Assembly (NCBI RefSeq): GCF_000001735.4
Contig: NC_003071.7
Coordinates: 6,813,151 to 6,877,150, forward strand
DNA: 64,000 nucleotides
Reading direction: 5' to 3'
DNA from: Arabidopsis thaliana
Lineage: Eukaryota > Streptophyta > Magnoliopsida > Brassicales > Brassicaceae
The notes under the pieces are model-generated. The model was not told where the DNA came from. It searched no databases and worked only from the letters and a program-made list of their open reading frames with translations. Positions 1 through 10,790 of this stretch are shown one piece after another; within the stretch, counting starts at the first letter, position 1, and every line of letters begins with the position of its first letter. A program made the position numbers and the translations under genes.

Positions 1-1044
1 GAGATTAAACTAGGTTTAGAAGGGACACGTGTTTAATTATCTGTTCTTGCGCATGTTGGATGAGAAAAGATGCCGATATGACTCATCACCGCCATCTTGA
101 GTTGAACCGTCGATCGAAATTACCTAGTCCGTCGTTGAAATTTGAACCATCATAATTATTAAACTCTGGAACACGCGACATAGCAAGAGGGCAGATCAGT
201 TGCAAAACACACTCTCCTGAACTGTTCTACGCCGGCCACCAAAGCTCCACTCAACACAATTCACGATCTTAAAGAGGCACCTTCATCGTTACCAGATTAT
301 GGTGCCAACATGGGAATGAAGGCTTTATTCTTTTCTTACTCAGAATTGAGCAACGAATGGTCTACAAGATTCTGAATTAGACACTCAGCTTCTAAGATTT
401 AAGATATGCAAAAGGTGGATCAAAACTATACAAATTAAAAAAAAAAGCCATAAAGGCTAACAGAAGCTCGCACTTAGGCGAGAAAACAAAAACCGGACAA
501 AGCCAAAGACAAAAAATCCGACACAACATCACCTGGAATTAAAAGAGAAGAGCTTTCTCTTTCTCAAAGATTTTAGTGTGAGAAGAGGTTGTCTATTGTG
601 TAAGTGTGGTTAAGTAATGGTTGTTATTTAACGACAGGGTCGTCGAATAAACAACGTGTTTTAGGGTTTTAGGGTTAGTGTTCAATCGATTTGGGGATTT
701 TGTGAGGTTGAGCAAACGACGTCGTTTCTCTAATAAACGATCTCATGAACGTCTAAGTGACATCGTCTAATCGTTCCGTTTAGTCAGTTAACGTCGTGGC
801 TAATTTGGCTTCGTCAACGAAAGTTTGAGAATTTATTCGAAGAACAAATTGTTGATGATTTAAATCAACACATACAAAGTTTATGCTTTAAATCACGGCA
901 AATGGCAAAGTCATTATTTAAATGACATTTTTCCCATTTTTGTTTTTAGTAAACTAATTTTCCAGAAAAACACTGAATTTAATTTCGGTTTTGTAAATTC
1001 AATTAATTTGCGCCAAAAATCGGAATGAACCAAACTAATAACAT
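1..1044. other. 5' intergenic stretch, no gene recognised
   Basis: No open frame of useful length and no recognisable protein domain on either strand. The only notable motif is a short interstitial telomere-like run at about 659-678 (two TTTAGGG-type units on the plus strand, equivalent to a telo-box AAACCCTAA-type motif on the minus strand). Telo-box motifs are common in promoters of plant organelle and translation genes, so it may belong to the PPR promoter, but it lies about 700 bp from the PPR start. Confidence 0.6.
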
Positions 1045-1340
1045 TAAACCGAAATGCCGAATCCCAATTTCAACCGTAAACTGTATCATCACTCATAAAC
1101 CGAAATGCCCAATCCAATTTAAACCGTAAATTATATCATCACTCAAAAACCGAACTGCCCAATGCCAACTTAAACCGTAAATTGTATCAGATACTCATAA
1201 ACCGTAAATTATATATCATCACTCATAAACCGAAATGCCAAATCTAATTTAAACCGTAAATTGTATCAGATTTCATAAACCGAAATGCCAAATCCAATTT
1301 AAACCGTAAATTGTAGTATCAGACACTCATAAACCGCGTA
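1045..1340. repeat. Tandem array of about 50-bp units upstream of the PPR gene
   Basis: Units beginning AAACCGAAATGCC recur at 1045, 1097, 1147, 1227 and 1277, with partial units at about 1199 and 1331. The spacing is 50-52 bp, apart from the disturbed 1147-1227 interval, which holds a truncated copy. Each unit has two AAACCG blocks separated by an AT-rich linker and a CATCACTCAT-like tail. The array ends about 30 bp before the PPR start codon, so it probably overlaps the promoter or 5' UTR. Confidence 0.85.
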
Positions 1341-1370
1341 AACCTCTCTTCAATTCATCTTTCCTGAGCC

Positions 1371-3254
1371 ATGAGACGTTTCACAGTCCCCTGTATCTTA
1401 CGCCACCGAATCTCAATTCTTTCCGGCGCCGGCTATTCTCCTGCCGCCGCTCGTCTTTCCTCTTTAGCACAAACATCAACTCCCGAGTCAGTATTACCGC
1501 CGATAACTTCTGAAATTTTGCTCGAGTCGATAAGATCTTCTCAGTGGCATATCGTCGAACACGTTGCAGACAAACTCACACCTTCGCTTGTATCTACAAC
1601 TCTACTCAGCCTCGTCAAGACTCCTAATTTAGCCTTCAATTTCGTCAACCACATCGACCTTTATCGCCTGGACTTTCAAACACAGTGTCTAGCCATCGCT
1701 GTCATCTCCAAGCTCTCTTCTCCAAAACCCGTTACTCAGTTACTGAAAGAAGTCGTTACTTCTCGTAAGAACTCAATAAGAAACCTTTTCGATGAATTAG
1801 TGCTTGCCCATGATCGATTAGAGACGAAAAGCACGATTCTTTTCGATCTCTTAGTCAGATGTTGTTGTCAATTGAGAATGGTTGATGAAGCCATAGAGTG
1901 CTTTTACTTGATGAAGGAGAAAGGTTTTTATCCCAAAACTGAAACTTGTAATCACATTTTGACTTTGTTATCAAGGTTGAATCGTATAGAGAACGCTTGG
2001 GTCTTCTATGCTGATATGTATAGGATGGAGATTAAATCGAATGTGTACACTTTCAATATAATGATCAATGTATTGTGTAAGGAAGGGAAGTTGAAGAAGG
2101 CTAAGGGTTTTTTAGGTATCATGGAGGTTTTTGGGATTAAGCCAACTATAGTGACTTACAACACTCTTGTTCAAGGGTTTTCTTTGAGAGGACGAATCGA
2201 AGGAGCTCGTTTGATTATCAGTGAAATGAAATCTAAAGGCTTTCAACCAGATATGCAGACGTATAATCCGATTCTGTCTTGGATGTGTAATGAAGGAAGA
2301 GCTTCTGAGGTGTTGAGGGAGATGAAGGAGATTGGGTTGGTTCCGGATTCTGTTTCGTACAATATTTTGATCCGTGGTTGTAGTAACAATGGGGATTTGG
2401 AGATGGCTTTTGCTTACAGGGATGAGATGGTGAAACAAGGTATGGTGCCGACGTTTTATACTTACAACACGTTGATACATGGTTTGTTTATGGAGAATAA
2501 GATAGAAGCTGCTGAGATATTGATTAGGGAGATTAGAGAGAAGGGTATAGTTTTGGATTCTGTCACTTACAATATACTGATAAATGGTTATTGCCAGCAT
2601 GGAGATGCAAAGAAAGCATTTGCTTTGCATGACGAAATGATGACCGATGGAATTCAGCCTACGCAGTTTACTTATACGTCGCTTATTTATGTCCTGTGTA
2701 GAAAAAATAAAACGAGGGAAGCGGATGAGTTGTTTGAGAAAGTTGTGGGAAAGGGAATGAAGCCTGATCTTGTGATGATGAATACCTTGATGGATGGTCA
2801 CTGTGCTATAGGCAACATGGACCGTGCATTTTCGCTTCTTAAAGAGATGGACATGATGAGTATCAATCCTGATGATGTGACATACAATTGTTTGATGCGA
2901 GGGCTATGTGGAGAAGGGAAATTTGAGGAAGCTCGTGAGCTGATGGGAGAGATGAAGAGAAGAGGAATCAAACCTGACCACATTAGTTACAACACTCTAA
3001 TAAGTGGGTATAGTAAGAAAGGGGATACAAAGCATGCTTTCATGGTTCGTGATGAGATGTTGAGTCTCGGGTTTAATCCTACTCTTCTCACTTACAATGC
3101 TCTGTTAAAAGGTTTGAGTAAAAACCAGGAGGGTGAACTAGCAGAGGAGCTGCTAAGGGAAATGAAAAGTGAAGGCATCGTTCCTAATGACAGCTCCTTT
3201 TGCTCTGTCATTGAGGCAATGTCTAATTTGGATGCAAAAAAATCTGATAGTTGA
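1371..3254 (+). CDS. AT2G15630: P-class pentatricopeptide repeat protein, predicted mitochondrial
   Basis: Intronless 627-residue frame, typical of plant PPR genes. The N-terminus (about 1-40) is rich in Arg, Ser and Ala with almost no acidic residues, as in a mitochondrial transit peptide. From about residue 154 to 606 I count 13 consecutive P-type motifs, each with the TYN(T/I)LI...G...A..L..EM...GI.P pattern; the fifth is about three residues short, the others 35. A 21-residue tail follows and there is no E, E+ or DYW extension. P-class PPR proteins bind organelle RNA one base per motif and stabilise, process or help splice transcripts; the target here cannot be read by eye. The start is the first in-frame ATG and begins the transit peptide. 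The gene is convergent with the F-box gene 388 bp downstream. The locus name is from memory of the protein and its neighbours. Confidence 0.93.
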   Translation: MRRFTVPCILRHRISILSGAGYSPAAARLSSLAQTSTPESVLPPITSEILLESIRSSQWHIVEHVADKLTPSLVSTTLLSLVKTPNLAFNFVNHIDLYRLDFQTQCLAIAVISKLSSPKPVTQLLKEVVTSRKNSIRNLFDELVLAHDRLETKSTILFDLLVRCCCQLRMVDEAIECFYLMKEKGFYPKTETCNHILTLLSRLNRIENAWVFYADMYRMEIKSNVYTFNIMINVLCKEGKLKKAKGFLGIMEVFGIKPTIVTYNTLVQGFSLRGRIEGARLIISEMKSKGFQPDMQTYNPILSWMCNEGRASEVLREMKEIGLVPDSVSYNILIRGCSNNGDLEMAFAYRDEMVKQGMVPTFYTYNTLIHGLFMENKIEAAEILIREIREKGIVLDSVTYNILINGYCQHGDAKKAFALHDEMMTDGIQPTQFTYTSLIYVLCRKNKTREADELFEKVVGKGMKPDLVMMNTLMDGHCAIGNMDRAFSLLKEMDMMSINPDDVTYNCLMRGLCGEGKFEEARELMGEMKRRGIKPDHISYNTLISGYSKKGDTKHAFMVRDEMLSLGFNPTLLTYNALLKGLSKNQEGELAEELLREMKSEGIVPNDSSFCSVIEAMSNLDAKKSDS

Positions 3255-3641
3255 AAAATTGTTGGTTTCTTGAAAAGCTTCTGTTATGAATCTGTTGTTA
3301 ATCATGTCACGAGTTAGTGTTATCCTTTAGATCAGACTTATACTTTGACTTGAGCTCTGTGAATTGGGAACTTACGTCAGAATAGCCAACCGCAATATAA
3401 TGCTATGTTCAATGAATTTAAGGATATGAACATGTTCTTGTTACAAGGTTCTTTTGATAATGACACAAAAGTTACGAGTTGAGAATGAATGTGCTTCTTC
3501 AATAGAGCATAAACGCATAAATAAGAGTGACAATTAAAAAACAAAAACGCATAGAAAAGAGCACAAAATGAAGTTGCCCATTGCTTTCAGCCTTTCACTT
3601 AACTCCAATGATCGTCTATGTCCTTCTTCTCGTTGCCCCTC

Positions 3642-4922
3642 CTAGTCTGATTCTGAATCTGGCTCATCCACCAATGGGGGATGGACTGACTTGAGTTGTT
3701 TAAAGTCGTGAACATTAAGATCCTCTACGTGGTTTACAAAGGTGCAAACTCTACAAGTTTTCTTTAACACTTCACCAAAACCTTGGATTTCAACACGTTG
3801 GAGAGTGTTCCTTTCGGGATTGAAGTAGAAAACATAAAACGGTTGCTTAGGTGTATATTTGAGCATCGAAAACACTATTTCACCCGAAGCAGTCCCTCCA
3901 GCGATGGAAACACGACGACGGAAGAATCTATCATCGGTCCAAGTGTAGGCATATTTCGACCATTGCTGTTTCTTAACATCCTCTAGAACCCACACACGCA
4001 ACTCATTAATGTCATCATCGTTAATATTATACTCCACATATTCGTCGACATCCGAATAATAAAGCTTATAAATGTCGACATCATCCTCCCAATAAATCAC
4101 AGCTAATTTTCCCTTATAGTTGATCAATCGACAAAACCTTTCTACGTCAATAAACGTGAATTTCTCAGACCTAATATCAAAGCAAACTATCACATAATCA
4201 GATACTATGCCATGACCATCCTTAACACAATCCGACGTGCTACCTAAGTAATACAAAACTCCATTGATGCATATCCCTTCACTCTTAATATCATGTCTAT
4301 CATATCGTAAGGGACAATTTATCTTTCTCCACTTCATATGTCCAGCCCCAAATGTAAGAATTTTACTATGACCAGGACCAGATGGATAAAATATGGACAA
4401 TGCCTTGTATTGCTTGTCAATCGGGTCAAATCCGAAAAAGCTATACGCCTTTCTGTAAGTATACCGATTAGGTAAGATGGCATACCGTCCTGTAGTGGGG
4501 TTACATATTAGAGGTGTAGCCTCGCCTCGATCACCATATAAATAGATCAACCCCGAGGCGTAGCCAATTGAAAAATATTTTAGGTCATAACAATGACAGA
4601 TATATAGCTTGTCTGGAGAGAACTTAACATGAAATTCAGCGGCTGCTACAAGAGTCGATGAGGATTTCTCATATGGATTCTCAAGCTGTGGCGTCGAGAA
4701 GAACCTCCACACACAGTTTTTCTCTTCGTTGACTTTCTCTGCCATGGCGAATAAGAGGCGCGGCTTAGTGGAGGACCTGGTCAGGAACAACTCCTTGAAA
4801 TATGGACTACCAAAAATTGATCCCCATTGCTTCGACACGCAATGAAACCTCGCGACTGACTTTGCAGGCAATCTCGACAAAATCTCCACGGTGAGATCAT
4901 TCGTTATTGTACTTGGATTCAT
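3642..4922 (-). CDS. AT2G15640: F-box protein with F-box-associated (FBA) interaction domain
   Basis: Single-exon 426-residue frame. Residues about 5-50 match the F-box core (LTVEILSRLPAKSVARF.CVSKQW, then F...F), which binds SKP1/ASK adaptors in SCF ubiquitin ligases. The rest carries FBA signatures: PLICNPTTGRYAILPN, FGFDPIDKQYKAL, a G.CINGVLYYLG block, then VICFDIRSEKFTFI and KLAVIYW, where beta-propeller-like substrate-binding repeats lie in this family. The C-terminus is a short acidic tail. The substrate is unknown. A minus-strand TATA element sits about 40 bp upstream of the ATG. Such F-box genes expand and decay quickly in Brassicaceae, but this copy has no visible lesion. The locus name is from memory. 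Confidence 0.9.
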   Translation of the reverse strand: MNPSTITNDLTVEILSRLPAKSVARFHCVSKQWGSIFGSPYFKELFLTRSSTKPRLLFAMAEKVNEEKNCVWRFFSTPQLENPYEKSSSTLVAAAEFHVKFSPDKLYICHCYDLKYFSIGYASGLIYLYGDRGEATPLICNPTTGRYAILPNRYTYRKAYSFFGFDPIDKQYKALSIFYPSGPGHSKILTFGAGHMKWRKINCPLRYDRHDIKSEGICINGVLYYLGSTSDCVKDGHGIVSDYVIVCFDIRSEKFTFIDVERFCRLINYKGKLAVIYWEDDVDIYKLYYSDVDEYVEYNINDDDINELRVWVLEDVKKQQWSKYAYTWTDDRFFRRRVSIAGGTASGEIVFSMLKYTPKQPFYVFYFNPERNTLQRVEIQGFGEVLKKTCRVCTFVNHVEDLNVHDFKQLKSVHPPLVDEPDSESD

Positions 4923-4960
4923 GATTGCCGATCAAACGAAGAAAGAGAGATGTGATAACT

Positions 4961-4970
4961 TGTATATAAA
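4961..4970 (-). promoter_or_regulatory. TATA box of the F-box gene
   Basis: Minus-strand TTTATATACA lies about 40 bp upstream of the F-box start codon. That implies a very short 5' UTR of some 10-15 nt if used at the usual distance. Confidence 0.5.
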
Positions 4971-5099
4971 GTAAGACCTAGAGAAACCAATTAACAAAAG
5001 ACCTAAAGAGTAAAGAGTAAAGACCATATTTATATATCGTTAACGTCCAAGTGGGCCACCAGCTATTGGATTTTCTTCAGTAATCGCTGCTTTATAAGG

Positions 5100-5215
5100 A
5101 GACGAACAAGATGAGAATCAATCCTGATGATGTGTGACATACAATTGCTTGATGAAGAAGATTGGGTTGGTTCCTACCAGATTTGCTTGCATGGAGAACA
5201 ATGTTATGGAGTCTA
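5100..5215 (+). pseudogene. PPR gene debris related to the PPR gene at 1.4-3.3 kb
   Basis: A short segment reads like pieces of the upstream PPR coding sequence: an ATCAATCCTGATGATG block followed by ACATACAATTG.TTGATG matches the gene at about 2862-2898, and GATTGGGTTGGTTCC matches about 2330-2344. A CATGGAGAA-type block follows. The pieces are out of their original order and contain indels, so no frame survives. It looks like duplicated and rearranged remains of this gene or a close relative. Confidence 0.6.
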
Positions 5216-5855
5216 TGTTTTGTATATTAATATATACTTTGATTCATTAATTCATCTGATATGGTTATCATGACAGCTTTGAATGAACTCTGTTTCTGGT
5301 GAATACTATAACTCGTTTTGAGACACAGATTTGCAAAAGAAACTCGATTGTTGCGAGTTATAATGCAACTTGTGAATCTGGTTTGCTTCTTAGTCATTTT
5401 CTCAGGGAAACTATAAAACACACTACATACTAAAATTGGTCCAAAGCCTCAAACACATTGAGCTAGATAGAATGATAGACCCATCAGATAGACAATAAGA
5501 AAAGTTCAGATACCAACTTAAACATAAACGAAAGTGATAGATTGTTGTTACTCTTAACTCGATTCCACACTTAGAAAGCACAAATTCAACTTAGAGAACT
5601 ACAATCGAAAGAGAAGATCAAATTCAATTATCAAAGCAATAATCAAACAGATCTGAGAATCAAATCGTTCGCTAAGTGTTAGCTCACGATACAATGATCA
5701 ACAATGATCAACATTGTAACATCTCCAGACAAATTCTCTCTCTCTCTCAACAATCTCAGAAAATACATAAAGAAATGAAATGAGCTGCAACGGCTCCTTT
5801 AAAGCTGAGTTCTCTTTATTTCCATCAGCGTCTTCCATATCCTTTGACTCCAGCT
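5216..5855 (-). mobile_element. 3' end of an old Ty3/gypsy relic (left part, interrupted by a copia element)
   Basis: Read on the minus strand, the frame from the block at 10581-10790 continues without a break across the copia target site at 5855/10581 and runs to a stop at about 5698. Below that lies AT-rich DNA that may be the relic's 3' non-coding or LTR region; its left limit cannot be fixed by eye. A (TC)n run lies at about 5735-5753. No gene of its own is visible between 5216 and about 5440. Confidence 0.5.
5851..5855. repeat. Target-site duplication of copia element 1, left copy
   Basis: CAGCT directly before the 5' LTR is repeated exactly at 10581-10585 directly after the 3' LTR, as expected of a 5-bp Ty1/copia integration duplication. 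Confidence 0.95.
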
Positions 5856-6128
5856 TGTTGAAGAATAATCAAATCTCGTATAAGTCAAAGTCACATTCGT
5901 ATAAGTTAGTTATTAAGTTACGAGTCGTGTCTGTTAACACAGTTGTGTCTTTATCAAGAGTCATGTCTTTTACACAAGACAATGTTTCATTTCATATAAA
6001 TAGATCGAGTCTCTGTTTCCTGTAACACAATTGAGTTTTGTAATACAATCAAGTCAATAAGATTGATTACATTCATACTCTGTTTTTTCGTTCTTACTCT
6101 GTTCTTCTTTCATAACAAAACATTAACA
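5856..6128 (+). repeat. 5' LTR of copia element 1
   Basis: 273 bp, TG...CA termini, with a TATAAATA promoter element at about 5995-6002. It is matched by the 272-bp copy at 10309-10580 with two visible differences (near 5933 and 5937). Confidence 0.96.
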
Positions 6129-6140
6129 TGGTATCAGAGC
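6129..6140 (+). other. Primer-binding site (initiator tRNA-Met) of copia element 1
   Basis: TGGTATCAGAGC follows the 5' LTR with no spacer. This is the standard copia minus-strand primer site. Confidence 0.95.
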
Positions 6141-6228
6141 TTATCGATTGAGAGGACAAGAGAAAACACTAAAAAGAGAGAGAGGCAACAAAAGTGAGAT
6201 CGTATACGTCTCAGCAAAAAGCGAGACG

Positions 6229-9200
6229 ATGCAAGGCTCCTCACATCAAGTCATCCCTATATTCGATGGGGAGAAATATGACTTCTGGAGCATTAAAATG
6301 GCAACCATTTTCAGGACCAGAAAACTATGGTCCGTGGTTGAAGAAGGCGTACCGGTCGAACCGGTACAAGCGGAAGAAACTCCTGAAACTGCAAGAGCAA
6401 AGACGCTCAGAGAAGAAGCAGTGACAAATGATACAATGGCTTTGCAAATCTTGCAAACTGCCGTAACCGATCAAATCTTCTCACGGATTGCAGCGGCATC
6501 ATCATCAAAAGAAGCGTGGGATGTGTTGAAGGACGAATACCAAGGATCTCCACAAGTCCGATTGGTTAAACTTCAATCGCTGCGTAGAGAGTACGAGAAC
6601 TTGAAGATGTATGACAATGACAACATCAAGACATTCACCGATAAGTTAATTGTTCTGGAAATTCAATTGACTTATCATGGTGAAAAGAAGACAAACACTC
6701 AACTCATACAGAAGATACTCATCTCTCTCCCAGCCAAGTTCGACAGCATTGTTAGTGTTCTAGAGCAAACTCGCGACTTGGATGCACTAACAATGTCAGA
6801 ACTTCTTGGTATCTTAAAAGCACAAGAAGCGAGAGTAACTGCAAGAGAAGAAAGCACAAAAGAGGGAGCATTCTATGTTCGGTCCAAAGGAAGAGAATCC
6901 GGTTTCAAACAAGACAACACCAACAACCGTGTCAATCAAGACAAGAAATGGTGTGGTTTTCACAAGAGTAGCAAACACACAGAAGAAGAGTGTCGAGAGA
7001 AACCGAAGAATGACGATCATGGCAAAAATAAGAGAAGTAACATCAAGTGTTACAAGTGTGGGAAGATCGGCCATTACGCAAATGAGTGTCGCTCGAAGAA
7101 CAAAGAGAGAGCTCATGTAACTCTTGAAGAAGAAGACGTAAATGAAGATCATATGTTGTTTAGTGCAAGTGAAGAAGAATCAACAACGTTAAGAGAAGAT
7201 GTTTGGTTGGTAGACAGTGGCTGCACAAACCATATGACGAAAGAAGAGAGATACTTTTCAAACATCAACAAAAGTATCAAAGTCCCGATTAGAGTCAGAA
7301 ATGGAGATATAGTCATGACAGCCGGTAAAGGAGATATTACCGTCATGACAAGGCATGGCAAAAGAATCATCAAGAATGTTTTCTTAGTGCCTGGTTTGGA
7401 GAAGAACCTATTGAGCGTTCCTCAAATCATCTCAAGCGGCTATTGGGTACGTTTTCAAGACAAGAGATGCATCATCCAAGATGCAAATGGAAAGGAGATC
7501 ATGAACATTGAGATGACGGATAAGAGCTTCAAGATCAAGTTAAGTTCAGTCGAAGAAGAAGCCATGACAGCCAATGTTCAAACAGAGGAAACATGGCACA
7601 AAAGACTTGGCCATGTAAGCAACAAGCGCTTGCAACAAATGCAAGACAAGGAATTGGTAAATGGGTTACCAAGATTCAAAGTGACGAAGGAGACATGTAA
7701 AGCGTGTAATCTTGGGAAGCAATCACGCAAGAGCTTTCCAAAAGAATCTCAAACGAAGACAAGAGAAAAGCTTGAGATTGTGCATACGGATGTGTGCGGA
7801 CCGATGCAACACCAATCGATCGATGGAAGTCGCTACTATGTGCTGTTTTTGGATGATTATACTCACATGTGTTGGGTATACTTCCTAAAACAAAAGTCGG
7901 AGACGTTCGCAACGTTCAAGAAATTCAAAGCGTTGGTGGAGAAACAATCAAACTGTTCCATCAAGACGTTGAGACCGATGGAGGTGGTGAGTTCACTTCA
8001 CGAGAATTCAATCAGTTCTGTGAAGATGAAGGAATCAATAGGCAAGTGACTTTGCCTTACTCACCTCAACAAAATGGTGCAGCAGAACGCAAGAATAGAT
8101 CATTGGTGGAGATGGCAAGATCAATGCTTGTTGAACAAGACTTACCCCTCAAGTTATGGGCAGAAGCGGTATATACCTCGGCGTATTTGCAAAATCGCTT
8201 ACCATCAAAAGCAATAGAAGATGATGTGACGCCTATGGAGAAGTGGTGTGGACACAAACCAAACGTGTCACACTTGAGGATATTTGGAAGCATATGTTAC
8301 GTGCATATACCGGATCAGAAAAGAAGAAAGCTAGACGCTAAAGCAAAGTGTGGTATTCTCATCGGTTATAGCAATCAAACCAAAGGCTATAGAGTTTTCT
8401 TACTGGAAGATGAGAAGGTGGAAGTATCAAGAGATGTTGTTTTCCAAGAAGACAAGAAGTGGGATTGGGATAAACAAGAAGAAGTTAAGAAAACTTTTGT
8501 CATGTCCATCAACGACATACAAGAGTCAAGAGATCAACAAGAGACATCCAGCCATGATTTGTCTCAAATCGATGATCATGCTAACAATGGAGAAGGAGAA
8601 ACCTCAAGTCATGTGTTATCCCAAGTCAATGATCAAGAAGAACGAGAAACTTCAGAATCACCAAAGAAATACAAGTCCATGAAAGAGATCTTGGAAAAGG
8701 CACCAAGAATGGAGAATGATGAGGCGGCTCAAGGCATAGAAGCTTGTCTTGTTGCAAATGAAGAACCACAGACTTATGATGAAGCTCGTGGTGATAAAGA
8801 ATGGGAAGAAGCCATGAATGAGGAGATAAAGGTGATCGAGAAAAACAGAACATGGAAACTAGTAGACAAACCGGAGAAGAAGAATGTGATAAGCGTGAAG
8901 TGGATCTATAAGATCAAGACGGATGCAAGTGGAAATCACGTCAAGCACAAGGCAAGACTAGTTGCGAGAGGTTTTTCTCAAGAATATGGAATCGATTATC
9001 TTGAGACATTCGCCCCTGTTTCAAGATATGATACAATACGAGCTTTACTTGCGTATGCGGCTCAAATGAAGTGGAGATTGTATCAAATGGATGTGAAGTC
9101 GGCGTTTCTAAACGGAGAGCTTGAAGAAGAAGTTTATGTCACACAACCACCTGGGTTTGTGATAGAAGGCAAAGAAGAGAAGGTGTTAAGGCTTTACAAA

Positions 9201-10301
9201 GCCTTATATGGTCTTAAGCAAGCTCCACGTGCATGGTATGAAAGAATTGATTCTTACTTCATTCAAAATGGTTTTGCAAGAAGTATGAATGATGCAGCCT
9301 TGTACAGCAAGAAGAAAGGAGAAGACGTGTTGATCGTTAGCTTGTACGTCGATGATCTTATCATCACTGGAAACAACACTCATCTCATCAACACATTCAA
9401 GAAAAACATGAAGGACGAGTTCGAGATGACAGATCTCGGTTTGCTAAACTACTTCCTTGGAATGGAAGTAAACCAAGATGACAGTGGCATTTTTCTTTCA
9501 CAAGAAAAATATGCAAACAAACTTATTGATAAGTTTGGGATGAAAGAGAGCAAGAGTGTAAGCACCCCACTTACACCACAAGGGAAAAGAAAAGGAGTAG
9601 AAGGTGACGACAAAGAATTTGCAGATCCAACAAAGTACCGGAGAATTGTCGGAGGATTGCTCTATCTATGTGCATCAAGACCTGATGTGATGTACGCAAG
9701 TTCTTACCTATCAAGGTACATGTCATCACCAAGCATTCAACACTATCAAGAAGCCAAACGAGTGTTGAGATACGTCAAGGGAACGTCAAATTTTGGAGTA
9801 CTCTTTACAAGCAAAGAGACACCAAGATTAGTTGGCTACTCGGACAGCGATTGGGGTGGTTCTCTGGAAGACAAGAAAAGCACCACAGGTTATGTCTTTA
9901 CTCTTGGTTTGGCTATGTTTTGTTGGCAGTCTTGTAAGCAGCAAACAGTGGCTCAATCAACGGCGGAAGCAGAGTACATAGCAGTGTGTGCTGCGACAAA
10001 CCAAGCCATATGGTTGCAAAGACTTTTTGAAGACTTCGGCTTAAAGTTCAAAGAAGGTATTCCCATCTTATGTGACAACAAGTCGGCAATTGCGATTGGA
10101 AGGAATCCTGTGCAACATAGAAGAACGAAGCACATCGAGATCAAGTATCATTTCGTGAGAGAAGCCGAGCACAAAGGACTCATTCAACTTGAGTATTGCA
10201 AAGGAGAAGATCAACTCGCGGATGTACTTACCAAGGCGTTAAGTGTTTCAAGGTTTGAAGGTCTTAGAAGGAAGCTTGGAGTGAAGCCGAGATATGATTA
10301 A
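6229..10301 (+). pseudogene. copia gag-pol polyprotein with one frameshift in integrase
   Basis: Two overlapping frames (6148-8049 and 7869-10301) together carry the whole copia polyprotein. The best gag start is the ATG at 6229, just before the conserved gag opening (IPIFDGEKYDFW). In order: gag UBN2 region; CCHC zinc knuckle (CYKCGKIGHYANEC); aspartic protease (VDSGCTNHM); GAG-pre-integrase with H..H..C..C; integrase core with the first Asp in HTDVCGP; then, in the second frame, the rest of integrase (TDGGGEF, PYSPQQNGAAER), reverse transcriptase with YVDDLIITG, and RNase H (SDSDWGG, STAEAEY, TKHIEI). The switch needs one base, missing near 7972-7974 just before the second integrase Asp. 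All other motifs look intact, which fits the near-identical LTRs. Confidence 0.93.
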
Positions 10302-10308
10302 GGGGGAG

Positions 10309-10580
10309 TGTTGAAGAATAATCAAATCTCGTATAAGTCAAAGTCACATTCGTATAAGTTAGTTATTAAGTTAAGAGTCGTGTCTGTTACACAGTTGTGT
10401 CTTTATCAAGAGTCATGTCTTTTACACAAGACAATGTTTCATTTCATATAAATAGATCGAGTCTCTGTTTCCTGTAACACAATTGAGTTTTGTAATACAA
10501 TCAAGTCAATAAGATTGATTACATTCATACTCTGTTTTTTCGTTCTTACTCTGTTCTTCTTTCATAACAAAACATTAACA
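10309..10580 (+). repeat. 3' LTR of copia element 1
   Basis: Follows the AAGGGGGAG purine tract directly, is 272 bp, is nearly identical to the 5' LTR, and ends at AACA before the CAGCT duplication. Confidence 0.96.
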
Positions 10581-10790
10581 CAGCTGACGTGGCATTGACC
10601 TTCTTCTGTAATACGCCTGATGAACCGTATCAATACTCCCTCCGTTGAGACGAAGCTTGTCCTCAAGCTTGAAATTAGGAAACAATTGGACAAACTCCTT
10701 GGACAACACCCACGAAATAGCAGTCTCACGCTGATCTTTCCAGTGCACTAAGAACTCACGCCCACCTGTAACTTCATTGGTGTGAGAAAA
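10581..10790 (-). mobile_element. Ty3/gypsy polyprotein C-terminus relic (right part)
   Basis: Minus-strand translation gives the end of a gypsy polyprotein: a chromodomain-like stretch (REFLVHWKD, then ETAISWV) followed by LFPNFKLEDKLRLNGG and a short tail. The REFLVHWKD...FP.F.LEDK.....GG pattern is characteristic of plant chromovirus-like elements. The reading frame continues on the far side of the copia element at 5855 and stops at about 5698, so the copia insertion split it. Upstream on the minus strand the frame soon meets a stop, so only this tail survives. Confidence 0.75.

Larger units (their letters stand above)
5856..10580 (+). mobile_element. Full-length young Ty1/copia LTR retrotransposon (element 1)
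   Basis: 4725-bp element with 5' LTR 5856-6128, primer-binding site 6129-6140 (TGGTATCAGAGC, complementary to initiator tRNA-Met), gag-pol, a purine-rich tract at about 10300-10308 and 3' LTR 10309-10580, flanked by a perfect CAGCT duplication. The LTRs begin TGTTG and end AACA and differ at only two places that I can find (one substitution, one single-base indel), so the insertion is very recent. It is nested in an older gypsy relic on the other strand. A single-base frameshift in the integrase core breaks gag-pol, so this copy cannot make a complete polyprotein without frameshifting. Confidence 0.97.

Noticed and set aside
2112-2801. 229-codon minus-strand frame inside the PPR gene
   Set aside because: It mirrors the repetitive PPR coding sequence and has no domain of its own; it is a shadow frame.
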